Made by a program: the position numbers and the translations under genes | Notes under the pieces: model-generated | The model's input: only the letters and a program-made list of their open reading frames with translations | What the model was told of the DNA's origin: nothing | Database searches by the model: none | Shown: piece after piece, positions 19,136 through 29,799 of the stretch | How the letters are laid out: every line of letters starts with the position of its first letter | How positions within the stretch are numbered: the first letter of the stretch is position 1 | Assembly: GCA_003962985.1 (NCBI GenBank) | Contig: RXKA01000062.1 | Coordinates: forward strand, 1-61,441 | Reading direction: 5' to 3' | Source of the DNA: Pseudomonadota bacterium | GTDB lineage: Bacteria; Pseudomonadota; Gammaproteobacteria; Burkholderiales; UBA11063 | Length of the DNA stretch: 61,441 nt

Positions 19136-19999
19136 TTAAAAAATTGGAAATAAATGAGCACCAAATAATAACGTTATTATACCCGCACCACCAAGAAATG
19201 GTCCGAAGGGAATTGGTTTGCCACTCTCGAGACTGCCACTAATTCTCATGATTACTGCATATATTATACCAAGAATAGAGGACAATAACAAAACACTAAC
19301 TAAATTCTGCCATCCTATCCATGCTCCAATCGCAGCTAAAAGTTTAAAATCTCCATAACCCATCCCTTCTTTACCTGTGATAAATTTAAATAACCAGTAC
19401 AGTGCCCATAAGAATATATAACCAATCACGGCACCACATACTGAGTTAGCTAATGAACCACTAAATAGACCATTTATATTACACAATAATCCTAGCCATA
19501 ATAAAGGAAGAGTTATTTCATCAGGTAGCAAAAAAGTATCTAAATCAATTAACATTAATGCAAATAAGCATGAAACATACACAAATACCGCAGCTAATGT
19601 CAATACATTATTATAACAATAACTTGACAATATAAATAGAGCTCCAGTAACTATCTCAACAATTGGATAACGTAATGAGACCTTGCTATGACAAGAAACA
19701 CACCTACCGCGAATAAATAAATAACCAAATAATGGTACATTTGACCACCACGGAACATAGGCTTTACAATTTGGACAATGCGAAGCTGGCTTCATTAAAT
19801 TGAAACCATTATTATTTATATTAATTTTACACTCATCACCAACTAATTCTTGGCATTGCCTACGCCACATTGTATCAAGCATAATCGGTAATCGATAAAC
19901 TACTACATTCAAGAAACTACCAATACACATTCCCAAAATTAATGATGCAACTAAACGAAAATAGATATTAGTTGAGAAAAGTTCCAATAATTCATTCAT
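19136..19999 (-). CDS. pilD: Type IV prepilin peptidase / N-methyltransferase
   Basis: This 287-residue integral membrane aspartyl protease cleaves and N-methylates type IV prepilins. The cytoplasmic zinc domain has two CxxC pairs (CPNCKAYVPWWSNVPLFGYL... and RCVSCH). The catalytic Asp residues lie in LIDLDTFLLPDEITLP and GYGDFKLLAAIGAW. About eight membrane segments are visible. It is 4 bases downstream of pilC and belongs to the pilB-pilC-pilD assembly cluster. Confidence 0.95.
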   Translation of the reverse strand: MNELLELFSTNIYFRLVASLILGMCIGSFLNVVVYRLPIMLDTMWRRQCQELVGDECKININNNGFNLMKPASHCPNCKAYVPWWSNVPLFGYLFIRGRCVSCHSKVSLRYPIVEIVTGALFILSSYCYNNVLTLAAVFVYVSCLFALMLIDLDTFLLPDEITLPLLWLGLLCNINGLFSGSLANSVCGAVIGYIFLWALYWLFKFITGKEGMGYGDFKLLAAIGAWIGWQNLVSVLLLSSILGIIYAVIMRISGSLESGKPIPFGPFLGGAGIITLLFGAHLFPIF

Positions 20000-20003
20000 A
20001 AAA

Positions 20004-21368
20004 CTAACCTACTACATCTCCAAGATGGAATAACGGTAAATAAATTGCCACAATAATAGCCCCCAAAATTACACCCAAAAAAACTATCGTTAATGGTTCT
20101 ATCAAAGATAAAATAGTTTCAATAACCATTTCAAGCTCCTGATCATAATAATCAGCAATTGATTTCAAGAGCGACTCAAGTGAGCCAGCTTCTTCGCCCA
20201 CTGCAACCATCTGATTCACCATAGCGGGAAAAACACCTGTACTTTCCATAGACTGAGATAAGCTGATACCAGATTCAACACCATGTTGAATATTTAAAGT
20301 AGCTGCACCATATAAATAATTGTCAACCAAAAAAGCGATTGAACGTAAAGCATTATTTAATGGTACTCCTGCGGCAAATAATAATGACAAAGTTCTAGTC
20401 CAGCGCGAAATTAATGTTTTTTGAGTTAAATCACCAAATAGCGGCACACGAAAAACAAAACTATCCATAAAAAATCTGAAATTAGGAATATTGCGATACA
20501 TATATTTAATTCCAATAATCAGTCCCACTATCATTAAAATACCTAACCACCAATAATCAATCACGGCATGTGACAATGCAATAACTATCAGTGTCGGGGC
20601 AGGTAATGTCGCGTTAACGCTTTCAAAGACAGCCTGAAACTGCGGTACCACAAAGCCTAAAATAACTGATAGCACCAAACATGCAACAACTAAGACAATT
20701 ATAGGATATGCCATAGCTGATTTGACACGTCTACGGACTGCATCAGATTTTTCTTTATATTCAATATAACGCTCCAATAAAGATTCTAAAATACCGCCTT
20801 GTTCACCAATTGCGAGAAAATTGATAAATAGAGGGTCAAAAACTTTCGGATAAGCACCAAACGACTCATACAAACTTAATCCATTTTCAACACCAAACTT
20901 AATATCACTCAAGACTTGATAGAAATTTTTATTTTCGACGCCATTAATAACAATATCAAATGCACGTAACAATGGTACTCCCGAACGGATAACCACAGTA
21001 AATTGCTTAATGAATACTGTAATTTCTTTATCTTTTATTTTCCGCTTGACTTTTTTCTTATCTTCACTGTCACGATTACTTTGCCCATATGACAATGCAT
21101 GAATCTCATCTGGGCGCACTGATTTAACAAAGTCCCCCAACTTACGTTCATTCTTACTGACAGAACTATGTTTATCATTGCCACCAAGACTTAATGTTAA
21201 AAATGACCATTTAGATTTAACTTTGACTACCAGCGGTTCAATCGCGAGTTTGCGCAATTTAACTCTGGCAATTACCGCTGTAGTGGCTTCAATTGTACCT
21301 GTAACAATTTCGCCACTTTTTGAACGTCCCTCGTAGTGCCAAACTAGTTCTTTATTTTTGATTGCCAT
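20004..21368 (-). CDS. pilC: Type IV pilus inner membrane platform protein PilC
   Basis: The protein of 454 residues is a GspF/PilC-type assembly platform (PilG in Neisseria). It has two T2SS_F repeats (about residues 130-255 and 330-450), each with hydrophobic helices; FIKQFTVVIRSGVPLLRAF and WTRTLSLLFAAGVPLNNAL begin the two copies. The N-terminal domain with a YEGRSKSGEIVTGTIEA start is typical. Between about residues 60 and 115 there is a charged, low-complexity insertion, somewhat longer than usual. It is encoded 8 bases after pilB. Confidence 0.94.
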   Translation of the reverse strand: MAIKNKELVWHYEGRSKSGEIVTGTIEATTAVIARVKLRKLAIEPLVVKVKSKWSFLTLSLGGNDKHSSVSKNERKLGDFVKSVRPDEIHALSYGQSNRDSEDKKKVKRKIKDKEITVFIKQFTVVIRSGVPLLRAFDIVINGVENKNFYQVLSDIKFGVENGLSLYESFGAYPKVFDPLFINFLAIGEQGGILESLLERYIEYKEKSDAVRRRVKSAMAYPIIVLVVACLVLSVILGFVVPQFQAVFESVNATLPAPTLIVIALSHAVIDYWWLGILMIVGLIIGIKYMYRNIPNFRFFMDSFVFRVPLFGDLTQKTLISRWTRTLSLLFAAGVPLNNALRSIAFLVDNYLYGAATLNIQHGVESGISLSQSMESTGVFPAMVNQMVAVGEEAGSLESLLKSIADYYDQELEMVIETILSLIEPLTIVFLGVILGAIIVAIYLPLFHLGDVVG

Positions 21369-21376
21369 CCTAATTC

Positions 21377-23080
21377 CTAGTTATTAGTATTAGCTTCGAC
21401 TTCAGCGATTGAAGTTAAACCTTGCCGTACTTTTAAAATACCACTTTGACGTAGATTTAAAATTCCCTCAGATCTTGCCTGTGCTGCTAATTCAAGAGAA
21501 GTCGCATTATGTAAAATCATTGTACGCAGAGCATCACTAATTGGCATAACTTCAAAAATACCAATACGACCACGATAGCCAGTTGAATGGCAGCGTTCAC
21601 AACCAACAGGTTCATATGGTTGAAATCCGCTATCAATATCATCGTTAGTAAAACCAGCTTTCAACAATACATCCGCATCATATTTACCCAAAGTCTTACA
21701 ATGTGGGCATAATTTACGCACCAACCGTTGTGCGATAATTGTCAAAATAGCATCGCCAACATTATAAGTAGGAATACCCATGCTAACTAAGCGCGTCAAT
21801 GCCGAAGGTGCATCATTAGTATGCAATGTAGATAAAACTAAATGTCCCGTTTGCGCGGCTTTAATTGCCATTTCTGCCGTATCTTTATCGCGAATCTCAC
21901 CAACCATAATAATATCTGGATCTTGCCGTAAAAATGCGCGCAATGCTACACCAAAAGTTAAACCTGTTTTTTCATTAATAGCAACCTGATTAATGCCTGA
22001 GATAGGAATCTCAATCGGATCTTCTGCCGTTGAGATATTACGACTGGCGCCATTCAATAAACCAAGACAGGAATACAAGGTTACTGTCTTACCTGAACCT
22101 GTTGGACCTGTCACTAGTACCATGCCATAGGGACGGTGGATGGTATCCATAATAATATTTTTTTGCCAATCATCAAAGCCTAAAGCTTCTATTCCAATAC
22201 TTGCTGACTTGCGATCTAGTACACGTAAAACAATTTTTTCACCAAAAGCGGTTGGTAATGTACTAACCCGAAAATCAATTATTTGATTTTGAGACATTGA
22301 TAGTCTCAGGCGCCCATCTTGTGGAACACGTTTTTCTGATATATCTAATTTTGAAACCACCTTAATCCGCGCCGCAATCTTATCTTTCAAACCTGACGGT
22401 GGGGATGCAACCTCAGATAGAACACCATCAATGCGATAACGTACACGATAATTTTTTTCATAAGGTTCAAAATGAATATCAGATGCACCAATCTGTACTG
22501 CATCATAAATTACTTTATGCACAAATTTTACAATTGGTTGATCATCATCACCCGAATTAACCATCCCATTTTGTACTTCATTTTGCCCATCATCGGCAAA
22601 ACTCATACCGCCAAATGATTCATCATCTAAGCAAATCGTTTGAAAATAACTCGCACTATTTTGATTAAAGAGATTATGTAAAGAATTAGAATCAACTAAA
22701 ATTAGGTCTACTGCCAATCCAGATTTAAAAGCGATCTGCTCATACCGTTCCTTTTGGGTAGGATCAACAACGCCCAGTTTTAAGCGATTATCGCGAATTG
22801 TTAATGGGATAACCTGATAATCAATCATCATATTAACGGGAATTACCTCATTTGGTAATGATTGAAGTGTATATGAATTAATATCAAAAATTGGAATACC
22901 ATAAAATTGAGATAGTATCTGCATTATTTTTATGGATGTAAGGTCTGGTTTTAATTTACTCAATGCATCTATAATTGGTAAACCTTCATTCACCATTAGT
23001 TTAGATGCACAACTAATCTCATCATGACTGATCAATCCTGCTTGTAATAGGATTGTAAAAATACCACTAGATACAGCCAT
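21377..23080 (-). CDS. pilB: Type IV pilus extension ATPase PilB
   Basis: This 567-residue hexameric ATPase drives pilus extension (PilF in Neisseria). An N-terminal MshEN/GspE-N domain covers about residues 10-150. The ATPase core has Walker A GPTGSGKT (325-332), the Asp box TAEDPIE, Walker B DIIMVGEIRD (389-398) and the His box LSTLHTNDAP. The zinc tetracysteine CPHC...CERC (459-462, 494-497) marks assembly ATPases. It is the first gene of the long minus-strand run that continues to the M48 protease. Confidence 0.96.
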   Translation of the reverse strand: MAVSSGIFTILLQAGLISHDEISCASKLMVNEGLPIIDALSKLKPDLTSIKIMQILSQFYGIPIFDINSYTLQSLPNEVIPVNMMIDYQVIPLTIRDNRLKLGVVDPTQKERYEQIAFKSGLAVDLILVDSNSLHNLFNQNSASYFQTICLDDESFGGMSFADDGQNEVQNGMVNSGDDDQPIVKFVHKVIYDAVQIGASDIHFEPYEKNYRVRYRIDGVLSEVASPPSGLKDKIAARIKVVSKLDISEKRVPQDGRLRLSMSQNQIIDFRVSTLPTAFGEKIVLRVLDRKSASIGIEALGFDDWQKNIIMDTIHRPYGMVLVTGPTGSGKTVTLYSCLGLLNGASRNISTAEDPIEIPISGINQVAINEKTGLTFGVALRAFLRQDPDIIMVGEIRDKDTAEMAIKAAQTGHLVLSTLHTNDAPSALTRLVSMGIPTYNVGDAILTIIAQRLVRKLCPHCKTLGKYDADVLLKAGFTNDDIDSGFQPYEPVGCERCHSTGYRGRIGIFEVMPISDALRTMILHNATSLELAAQARSEGILNLRQSGILKVRQGLTSIAEVEANTNN

Positions 23081-23165
23081 AATACGATACCTCTAAATGG
23101 ATAAATTTCTTTGCTAAATATACCTCTATTTTAACATGCACGATATCTCAACAAAAAAGTATCTA

Positions 23166-24407
23166 CTAGCGAGTTAAAATCTTAACCTTAACCCGTTCAA
23201 CACCAAAATCATTCGCTTGCATAATTTCAAGGATAATATTATTCATACGAAAACAGACACCACTTTTGGGTATCATACGTAGATGTTTTAATATCAATCC
23301 ATTAAAACTTAATGCATCAAATGTGGCAGGTAGATTAGTGTGATATAGCTCATTAAATTCACGAATTAGCACGGCACCATCAACAATGAATTCAGTTGGC
23401 GAATGTTTAATAATAAGAAACTCTTTATCTGGTGCATCGGTTGTGAAATCACCAAATACCAATTCAAGCATATCGGCAACACTACCAATACCAAGTACAT
23501 CGCCATACTCATTAACAATACCAAAAATGGTCTGACGCTTTTGCTGTAAATAGGTAAGTTGCGCCATTATCGGTAAAAAGTCTTGAATAAAAATCATTGG
23601 ACGAACTAATGCATTTAATGTCTCGGCGGAAATTTCATTGGCATCATAATTCAATAAATCACGAACGGAAATGTAACCGATAATATTATCAATTGTATCA
23701 CGATAAACAATCAATTTACTATGGTGAGCAGCTCTAATCTGCTGTAAATTATCTGCCAGATCATCATTTAAATTAATCATTTCTACTTGACGCAATGGAA
23801 TTACAATATCTTTAATTAATAAACGTTCAAACTCCATTGAGTTTTTCATAATCATACGGTGATGGTCAATAAAAGGAACACGTTTATCTGCGATGATTGC
23901 TTTTAAATCATCTAATGATGTACCATCTGAGTCACCAACTCCAATTAAACGCGTGAATACGTAAACAATACGATCAATTAGCCAAATAACTGGACTTGAC
24001 AGCCAAAAAATATAATAAAGTGGAATTGAAATCCAGCGTAACACTTGTAATGAAATTTTTGATGCGATAATCTTAGGTGCTGCTTCAGAGAAAATGATAA
24101 TAATTAACGTAACAAATAATGTTATTAATGTCAACATCATATGCCCACTATTAGCGAATTCTTCCAAAAATAACATCGTAGATAGTGTTGTTAGTGCAGC
24201 GTTAAACAAGCTATTACCAAATAAACTGAAAATCAAGACTTTTTCTAGATTCCTTTTAAGTTTTAATGCATAACTTGCCCATAAATGCTCACGAGACAAA
24301 CTAATTAAGCGGTGTTCAGAAACTGCTACTACCGCCGTTTCTAGACATGAAAAGAGACTGGCAATTAACAAAACTATCAACAATATCAGGAAATAAAATG
24401 CATACAT
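23166..24407 (-). CDS. CNNM/CorC-family membrane protein with CBS pair
   Basis: The protein has 413 residues. It contains an N-terminal DUF21/CNNM domain (four hydrophobic segments in about residues 1-160, including FSCLETAVVAVSEHRL), a CBS pair (about 190-310) and a C-terminal CorC_HlyC domain (about 320-405). Members are Mg2+/Co2+ transporters or efflux regulators, often called hemolysin-like; transport direction cannot be told from sequence. It lies 85 bases upstream of pilB on the same strand and may be cotranscribed. Confidence 0.88.
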   Translation of the reverse strand: MYAFYFLILLIVLLIASLFSCLETAVVAVSEHRLISLSREHLWASYALKLKRNLEKVLIFSLFGNSLFNAALTTLSTMLFLEEFANSGHMMLTLITLFVTLIIIIFSEAAPKIIASKISLQVLRWISIPLYYIFWLSSPVIWLIDRIVYVFTRLIGVGDSDGTSLDDLKAIIADKRVPFIDHHRMIMKNSMEFERLLIKDIVIPLRQVEMINLNDDLADNLQQIRAAHHSKLIVYRDTIDNIIGYISVRDLLNYDANEISAETLNALVRPMIFIQDFLPIMAQLTYLQQKRQTIFGIVNEYGDVLGIGSVADMLELVFGDFTTDAPDKEFLIIKHSPTEFIVDGAVLIREFNELYHTNLPATFDALSFNGLILKHLRMIPKSGVCFRMNNIILEIMQANDFGVERVKVKILTR

Positions 24408-24525
24408 GTATAATTATCACTCTAAATCAAAATTATGACTATTATACTATAAATACAGAAATGGAATATGATGAGACCAAAAGAAAAAGGTCGCATATAG
24501 CGACCCCTAGAGACAATATCGAGAA

Positions 24526-25941
24526 TTAGAATGTATGTGAGAAACCAACTGCTGTTGTTGCATTATTAGCCCACACAGAACCACCAACTTGGTTCATAGT
24601 TTGATCACCTGGGTTATTTCCTTTATACATACTTGTTGAAGTGTTACCCCACCATACTTGACCAAAGTTGACAAAGGCAATCGTACGTGGTGTGATATTC
24701 CAGTCAAGCTCGGCAACCATTTGTTGGTAACCAGTACCACCAACTTGATTATTACCAGCAATTAAATCCCACGGAGAACCACCGTTCATCATATTAGCAC
24801 CATAAACATAACCAATTTTTGGTGTCCAGTTATTGATATGCCAACCTAATGATAAACCAGCCTCAGCAGTACCTAAGTTAGCCGTATTCAAAGAGCTCCA
24901 GCCACTACCTTGAGTATTTACATATTGACTATTTACATTACCAATTGCAGCATTTTGTACCCACAAGTTATTCATATTACCATTACCCGCTACAGAAAAA
25001 TATCCGTAACCTTGAGTAATCTGACCACCGACACCGACAAACCAACTATCAGGATTATTGTATGAGAACTCTAAACGTGAAGCATAAGCATTGATACCTG
25101 ATACATTACATTGATTAGGGTTACCAGATGGGCAAGGATTCGCACCATTTGCTGTACCGCCTGGACCTAAACCGCTAGCAGTACCACCATAAGTTTGATA
25201 TACACCAGTATTTTGTGCAAGTTGTGTATTCAATGTTACACCAAACTTACCAGGCTGCCATGCCAGACCAATACCATAGATAGGCGCATCATTATAACCA
25301 GTCTCATCATTAACACTGTTCATACTATTACCATTAGCACCACCAGTATTAAAGTTACCATCAGAGTTAGCACTGATATAAGCATTGAAGGAGAAGTTAC
25401 CCCAAGTTGGTGAATCGAAACGTACTGTAGTAGGTAAAACTGCCATTACGCGGTCATAAGTACCCATACCATTGGCATTACCACCATTATAAATATCTAC
25501 TGCACCAGTATTGGTACGGAATGTATTTGATAAGTTACCAATTCTGACACGACCCCAACCACCTTGTAAACCAATATAGCTATCTGAAGAAGCCAGAACG
25601 TTAACAGCTGAAGTTGACTGACCACCACCTTGAGTTTTGCCACCATTTGGATTACCAGGAACCCAGCTACTACCAGTAGTATTTTGATATGCAGTACCAG
25701 TAGCAATATTTAAGAATTGCTCAACCTGCCACACTACCGCAGTTTGTCCAAACACTTGGTCTGTACCACGGATACCCCAATATGAACCGTAATCTTGAAC
25801 TGATGTCAAACCTGGCTCTTGCATATTTCCTTGTGGGAATTGATCATTTTCAATCGCTGCAGAAACACGACCATACAAAGTAACATCGGCAAATGAAGAT
25901 GCCGCTAATGTGCCCAAAACTACCGCCAATATCTTTTTCAT
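24526..25941 (-). CDS. Major outer membrane porin (Neisseria/Burkholderia type)
   Basis: The protein has 471 residues. It has a signal peptide MKKILAVVLGTLAASSFA followed by DVTLYGRVSAAIEND, the hallmark start of betaproteobacterial general porins, and the chain ends in AVGFSHTF with the terminal Phe needed by BAM. IGLQGGWGRVRIGNLSNTF matches the constriction-loop region. Gly/Asn-rich loops make it longer than typical (about 350-380 residues). AGGAG precedes the start by 8 bases. The leader contains a possible stem (GAGTGT 26012-26017 with ACACTC 26030-26035). Confidence 0.92.
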   Translation of the reverse strand: MKKILAVVLGTLAASSFADVTLYGRVSAAIENDQFPQGNMQEPGLTSVQDYGSYWGIRGTDQVFGQTAVVWQVEQFLNIATGTAYQNTTGSSWVPGNPNGGKTQGGGQSTSAVNVLASSDSYIGLQGGWGRVRIGNLSNTFRTNTGAVDIYNGGNANGMGTYDRVMAVLPTTVRFDSPTWGNFSFNAYISANSDGNFNTGGANGNSMNSVNDETGYNDAPIYGIGLAWQPGKFGVTLNTQLAQNTGVYQTYGGTASGLGPGGTANGANPCPSGNPNQCNVSGINAYASRLEFSYNNPDSWFVGVGGQITQGYGYFSVAGNGNMNNLWVQNAAIGNVNSQYVNTQGSGWSSLNTANLGTAEAGLSLGWHINNWTPKIGYVYGANMMNGGSPWDLIAGNNQVGGTGYQQMVAELDWNITPRTIAFVNFGQVWWGNTSTSMYKGNNPGDQTMNQVGGSVWANNATTAVGFSHTF

Positions 25942-26334
25942 ATCTGTAAACTCCTAGTGTAGAATCTATAACTTCCACACACTTTCAATTAAAATGTGTT
26001 TAACTATAAAAGAGTGTAGAAATGTTCCAACACTCAAAATTTATCTCGTACCGTTACTTTATCACAAACAATCGTAACCATCAATAAACAATCCAAGAAA
26101 AACCTATTTTTTATCGTTTTAAAAGTAAAATAGTTCATTAGTGTTGCAACAGCGCAACAATTGCACCAAAGATACCCACTTATATACCTATCTAATCCAC
26201 TCGACCAATTCACAATAAAGCTACATGCAGCGACCACAAATACTACACTGAATTTGTCTGCAACTTTCATAAACTAAACAATGCTATAATAACGCATAAT
26301 AATTTAAATTAAACCTATTTTGGAGAGATCAAGG
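25942..26334. promoter_or_regulatory. Divergent control region between the porin and ftsE
   Basis: This 393-base gap holds promoters for the porin (minus) and for ftsE (plus). For ftsE an extended -10 box TGCTATAAT ends at 26290, 44 bases before the ATG; no good -35 accompanies it. An inverted repeat TGTTGC-AACAGC-GCAACA (26142-26159) lies in the middle and may be a regulator site. I see no convincing gene; a 78-codon minus-strand frame (26034-26270) lacks a ribosome-binding site. Confidence 0.5.
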
Positions 26335-27006
26335 ATGCTTGATCATAAAATAATAAAATTTCAACAAGTCAGCAAAACTTACCGTGGCAACATTACCGCC
26401 ATTAACTGTTTAAGTTTTGATGTCGAAAAAGGTGAGTTGGTATTTCTTGCGGGTCACTCTGGCGCAGGAAAATCAACCATTCTAAAATTAATTGCTGGGA
26501 CAGAAGTTGCTAATTCAGGCAGTGTGATAGTTAATAATATCGACCTTGGTAAAATTAGTCAAAATTATCGAACGTTTATTCGGCAACATATTGGAATTGT
26601 ATTCCAAGATCACAAAATTCTATTTGATCGTAACGTCTTTGACAATGTTAGATTACCACTAGATATCATTGGTACATATTCAGAAAAAGAAATTCACGAA
26701 CGTGTAGCTAAGGCATTGGATAGCGTAGGTCTGGAGCATAAAATTAACGCAGCACCAGAACAGTTATCAGGTGGTGAGCAGCAACGCCTGTGTATTGCCC
26801 GTGCAGTTGTTCATCAACCAAAGATTTTGCTTGCCGATGAGCCTACCGCAAATTTGGATCGTGGCAATGCATTAAAAATTTTGGAATTATTCAAACAATT
26901 CCACCAATCTGGTGTAACAATCTTAATTTCAGCACATGATGAATCAATTCTAGGCGACTACGGTAAACGAATTATCCGCCTAAGTAACGGACAATTTAGA
27001 GGTTAA
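26335..27006 (+). CDS. ftsE: Cell division ATP-binding protein FtsE
   Basis: This ABC ATPase pairs with FtsX to activate peptidoglycan hydrolases at the septum. From the ATG at 26335 (GGAGAG upstream; the in-frame TTG at 26320 is not needed) it has 223 residues. Walker A is GHSGAGKST, the signature EQLSGGEQQRLCIARA, and Walker B ILLADEPTANLD; FQDHKILFDRNVFDNVRLPL is specific to FtsE. It is followed 4 bases later by ftsX. Confidence 0.96.
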   Translation: MLDHKIIKFQQVSKTYRGNITAINCLSFDVEKGELVFLAGHSGAGKSTILKLIAGTEVANSGSVIVNNIDLGKISQNYRTFIRQHIGIVFQDHKILFDRNVFDNVRLPLDIIGTYSEKEIHERVAKALDSVGLEHKINAAPEQLSGGEQQRLCIARAVVHQPKILLADEPTANLDRGNALKILELFKQFHQSGVTILISAHDESILGDYGKRIIRLSNGQFRG

Positions 27007-27010
27007 TGGC

Positions 27011-27925
27011 ATGATAAAATTTAATCACCACATCAGAAGTTTTAAACAGGCGTGGCAAACTATTCTCTTCCATCCATTTGAGCATTTGATTAACATCGTG
27101 GTTCTCGCATTGGTTATCACTATCTGTGCAGCTGGATTATCGCTCAATAATAGCTTAGAGACATGGAAGCAACACAATATAACTTATCCACAAATAATGG
27201 TCTACATGGATACTCGTGCCAGTGAGGCGGATATTGATAGCGTACAAAAAAATTTAGTAAAAATAGGTAAGCCTATCGTTAACGATTTCAAATACATCAG
27301 TAAACAACAAGCATTAACTGATCTACAGAACGACTCACGCACTAAGGATATCGCTTCGGATGTAATTTCAGCGGATAATAATCCACTTCCTGATATGATT
27401 ATTATCAATACTGGCGTTGCTGAAAGTGATGCACTAAGTAAATTAAGTATGCAATTAGAACAAATGCCATTAGTAGAAAAAGTACAAATTGACATCAACT
27501 ACGCAAATAAAATTAGCTCGTTATTAGGATTTGCCAAAAAAATAACTTTTTCAACACAGATTTTGTTCATTTTGGTGCTAAGTTTGGTGATATATAATAT
27601 GATTCGCTTACAAATGATGTTAAAAAGTGATGCCATCAATGTATCGCGATTGATTGGTGCTAGCGATAGTTTTATTATGCGACCACTAATTCATTATGCA
27701 ATATGGCAAGTAACGCTTGCAACTGCTGTAGCTGGCGGTGGTATTTACTTACTAACCACCAATTTAAACTCAATGTTTACACATTTTAATAATCTTTTTG
27801 GTAATGGATTTAGTCTACAAATTTTACCATTACAAGAGTTTATAATCTTATGGTTAACTCTATTGGTATTCACGGTATTCACCGTATTTTTGGCTGTGCG
27901 CTGGGTCTTTAGAAATGGTAAATAG
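27011..27925 (+). CDS. ftsX: Cell division membrane protein FtsX
   Basis: The 304-residue protein has one N-terminal transmembrane helix (about residues 25-48), a periplasmic FtsX extracellular domain (about 60-165, ending in VEKVQIDINYANKISSLLGF) and three C-terminal helices of the FtsX/MacB type. Together with FtsE it transmits divisome signals to periplasmic amidase activators. Its stop codon directly abuts the start of queA. Confidence 0.94.
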   Translation: MIKFNHHIRSFKQAWQTILFHPFEHLINIVVLALVITICAAGLSLNNSLETWKQHNITYPQIMVYMDTRASEADIDSVQKNLVKIGKPIVNDFKYISKQQALTDLQNDSRTKDIASDVISADNNPLPDMIIINTGVAESDALSKLSMQLEQMPLVEKVQIDINYANKISSLLGFAKKITFSTQILFILVLSLVIYNMIRLQMMLKSDAINVSRLIGASDSFIMRPLIHYAIWQVTLATAVAGGGIYLLTTNLNSMFTHFNNLFGNGFSLQILPLQEFIILWLTLLVFTVFTVFLAVRWVFRNGK

Positions 27926-28957
27926 ATGATGAAACTTAGTGATTTTGATTATTATCTACCAGAAGAGTTAATTGCGGCTGAAGCGTTAAGTGAGCGTTCA
28001 GCTAGTCGCTTACTGGTAGTAGAACCAAGTAAATTATCCGATCAAACATTTGCCAATATCATAGAGCATATTAATGCGAATGATCTGCTCATTATCAATA
28101 ACACCAGAGTAGTTAAAGCACGCCTGTTTGGGCATAAGCCAAGTGGTGGCAAAGTTGAAGTGATGCTTGAGAGGGTCGTTAACAATAATGAAATAATCGC
28201 TCATGTGCGTACCAGCAAGTCAATTAAACTAGGAATGCAGATTTTATTACCTAATGATGTGTCAATGGAGGTAATTGAGCTTCTTGATGGGATATTCCGC
28301 TTAAGAGTCAGCAACACTCCTGATATCTATGCTTATTTAGAAACATGTGGTAATCTACCATTACCGCCCTACATGCATCGAAGTGCTAATCAATATGATG
28401 AGTCGCGTTATCAAACTGTTTATGCCAAACATAATGGTTCAGTAGCGGCACCAACAGCAGGATTACACTTTACGCCGGAACTATTAACCCAGATTGAGGC
28501 TAAAGGGGCAAAAATTAGCCATGTAACACTACATGTTGGTTCGGGAACCTTTAAGCCCGTTAGTGTTGAAAATATAGCTGAGCACAAAATGCATAGTGAA
28601 GTTTTTAGCATTAGTCAAGAAACAATCGACTTGATTAAACACACCAAGCTCAACGGGGGCAAAATTATCGCGGTTGGGACAACTAGTCTACGCACCCTAG
28701 AAACTGTTGCTAAACGTGGCTTAGTTGCTCAAAATGGTGAAACAGACATCTTTATTACACCAGGATTTAAATTTGAAATTGTTGATAAATTAATTACCAA
28801 TTTTCATTTACCCAAATCGACACTCCTTATGTTGGTGAGTGCTTTTAGTGGTAAAGAATTAATTACCAATGCATATCAACATGCAATTAACAATAAATAT
28901 CGCTTTTTTAGTTATGGCGATGCAATGCTATTAACACGCGGAGAAAATAATGAATGA
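27926..28957 (+). CDS. queA: S-adenosylmethionine:tRNA ribosyltransferase-isomerase
   Basis: The enzyme transfers and isomerises the ribosyl moiety of SAM onto 7-aminomethyl-7-deazaguanine in tRNA, giving epoxyqueuosine. At 343 residues it is of usual length. Signatures include [16 protein letters not shown] at the start, [43 protein letters not shown] and [18 protein letters not shown]. It begins ATGATG immediately at the ftsX stop and overlaps ubiE by 8 bases. Confidence 0.97.
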   Translation: MMKLSDFDYYLPEELIAAEALSERSASRLLVVEPSKLSDQTFANIIEHINANDLLIINNTRVVKARLFGHKPSGGKVEVMLERVVNNNEIIAHVRTSKSIKLGMQILLPNDVSMEVIELLDGIFRLRVSNTPDIYAYLETCGNLPLPPYMHRSANQYDESRYQTVYAKHNGSVAAPTAGLHFTPELLTQIEAKGAKISHVTLHVGSGTFKPVSVENIAEHKMHSEVFSISQETIDLIKHTKLNGGKIIAVGTTSLRTLETVAKRGLVAQNGETDIFITPGFKFEIVDKLITNFHLPKSTLLMLVSAFSGKELITNAYQHAINNKYRFFSYGDAMLLTRGENNE

Positions 28958-29687
28958 TAAAACCACTCATTTCGGGTTTAAAACAGTTGAGGAAGAAAAA
29001 AAATCTTCTCTAGTTGCAGATGTATTTCATTCGGTTGCTGGTAAGTATGACATTATGAATGACATTATGTCATTTGGTTTACACCGTATTTGGAAACAAT
29101 TTACTTTTTATACTTCAGAAGTTAAAACAGGTGATAAAGTTCTTGATATTGCGGGTGGTACTGGAGATATTACAAAAGGGTTTAAAAAAATCGTCGGCGA
29201 ATCTGGCGAAGTTTGGCATACGGATATTAATTCCTCAATGCTAAAAACTGGTCGTGACCGCTTAATTAATGAAGGTATATTAACGCCACAATGTCTGTGT
29301 GATGCCGAAAAATTACCATTTCCTGACAACTATTTCAATGCGGTATGTGTGTCATTCGGTTTACGTAATATGACTCATAAAGATATTGCACTAGCCGAGA
29401 TGTGTCGCGTATTAAAACCTGGTGGCGTACTAATGGTATTGGAATTTTCTAAGATCTATAAGCCACTAGAAAAATTCTATGATTTATACTCATTTAAGTT
29501 TCTTCCCATGATGGGGAAACTAATTGCTAATGATGCTGAAAGCTATCAATATTTAGCTGAATCAATTCGTATGCATCCAGATCAGCAAACATTACAACAA
29601 ATGATGTATGATGCTGGATTTGCCAAAGTAAAATATCACAATTTAACCTTTGGTGTAACTGCATTACATAAAGGTTATAAAATCTAA
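28950..29687 (+). CDS. ubiE: Ubiquinone/menaquinone C-methyltransferase UbiE
   Basis: This SAM-dependent methyltransferase of 245 residues is required in ubiquinone (and menaquinone) synthesis. It shows the family start [30 protein letters not shown], the SAM-binding [38 protein letters not shown] and the C-terminal [11 protein letters not shown]. It overlaps queA by 8 bases. In many proteobacteria ubiE, ubiJ and ubiB are adjacent; here they are about 6.4 kb apart. Confidence 0.96.
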   Translation: MNDKTTHFGFKTVEEEKKSSLVADVFHSVAGKYDIMNDIMSFGLHRIWKQFTFYTSEVKTGDKVLDIAGGTGDITKGFKKIVGESGEVWHTDINSSMLKTGRDRLINEGILTPQCLCDAEKLPFPDNYFNAVCVSFGLRNMTHKDIALAEMCRVLKPGGVLMVLEFSKIYKPLEKFYDLYSFKFLPMMGKLIANDAESYQYLAESIRMHPDQQTLQQMMYDAGFAKVKYHNLTFGVTALHKGYKI

Positions 29688-29734
29688 TTATGGACAGATT
29701 AGTTGATAATTTTAATTTATAACTAAGTAAAATG

Positions 29735-29766
29735 AAAGCCAGTCCTCAACCATTCGCTGGCTTTTT
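29735..29766 (+). terminator. Terminator after ubiE
   Basis: An 8-bp stem AAAGCCAG/CTGGCTTT with a 14-base loop is followed by a T run, 47 bases after the ubiE stop. It ends the ftsE-ftsX-queA-ubiE transcript. Confidence 0.85.
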
Positions 29767-29799
29767 AATTAGCATATCCATTATTTCACTATCCAAATT

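Noticed and set aside
26034..26270. 78-codon minus-strand frame in the porin-ftsE gap
   Set aside because: No ribosome-binding site, overlaps the ftsE promoter region, and its composition does not look like a real protein.
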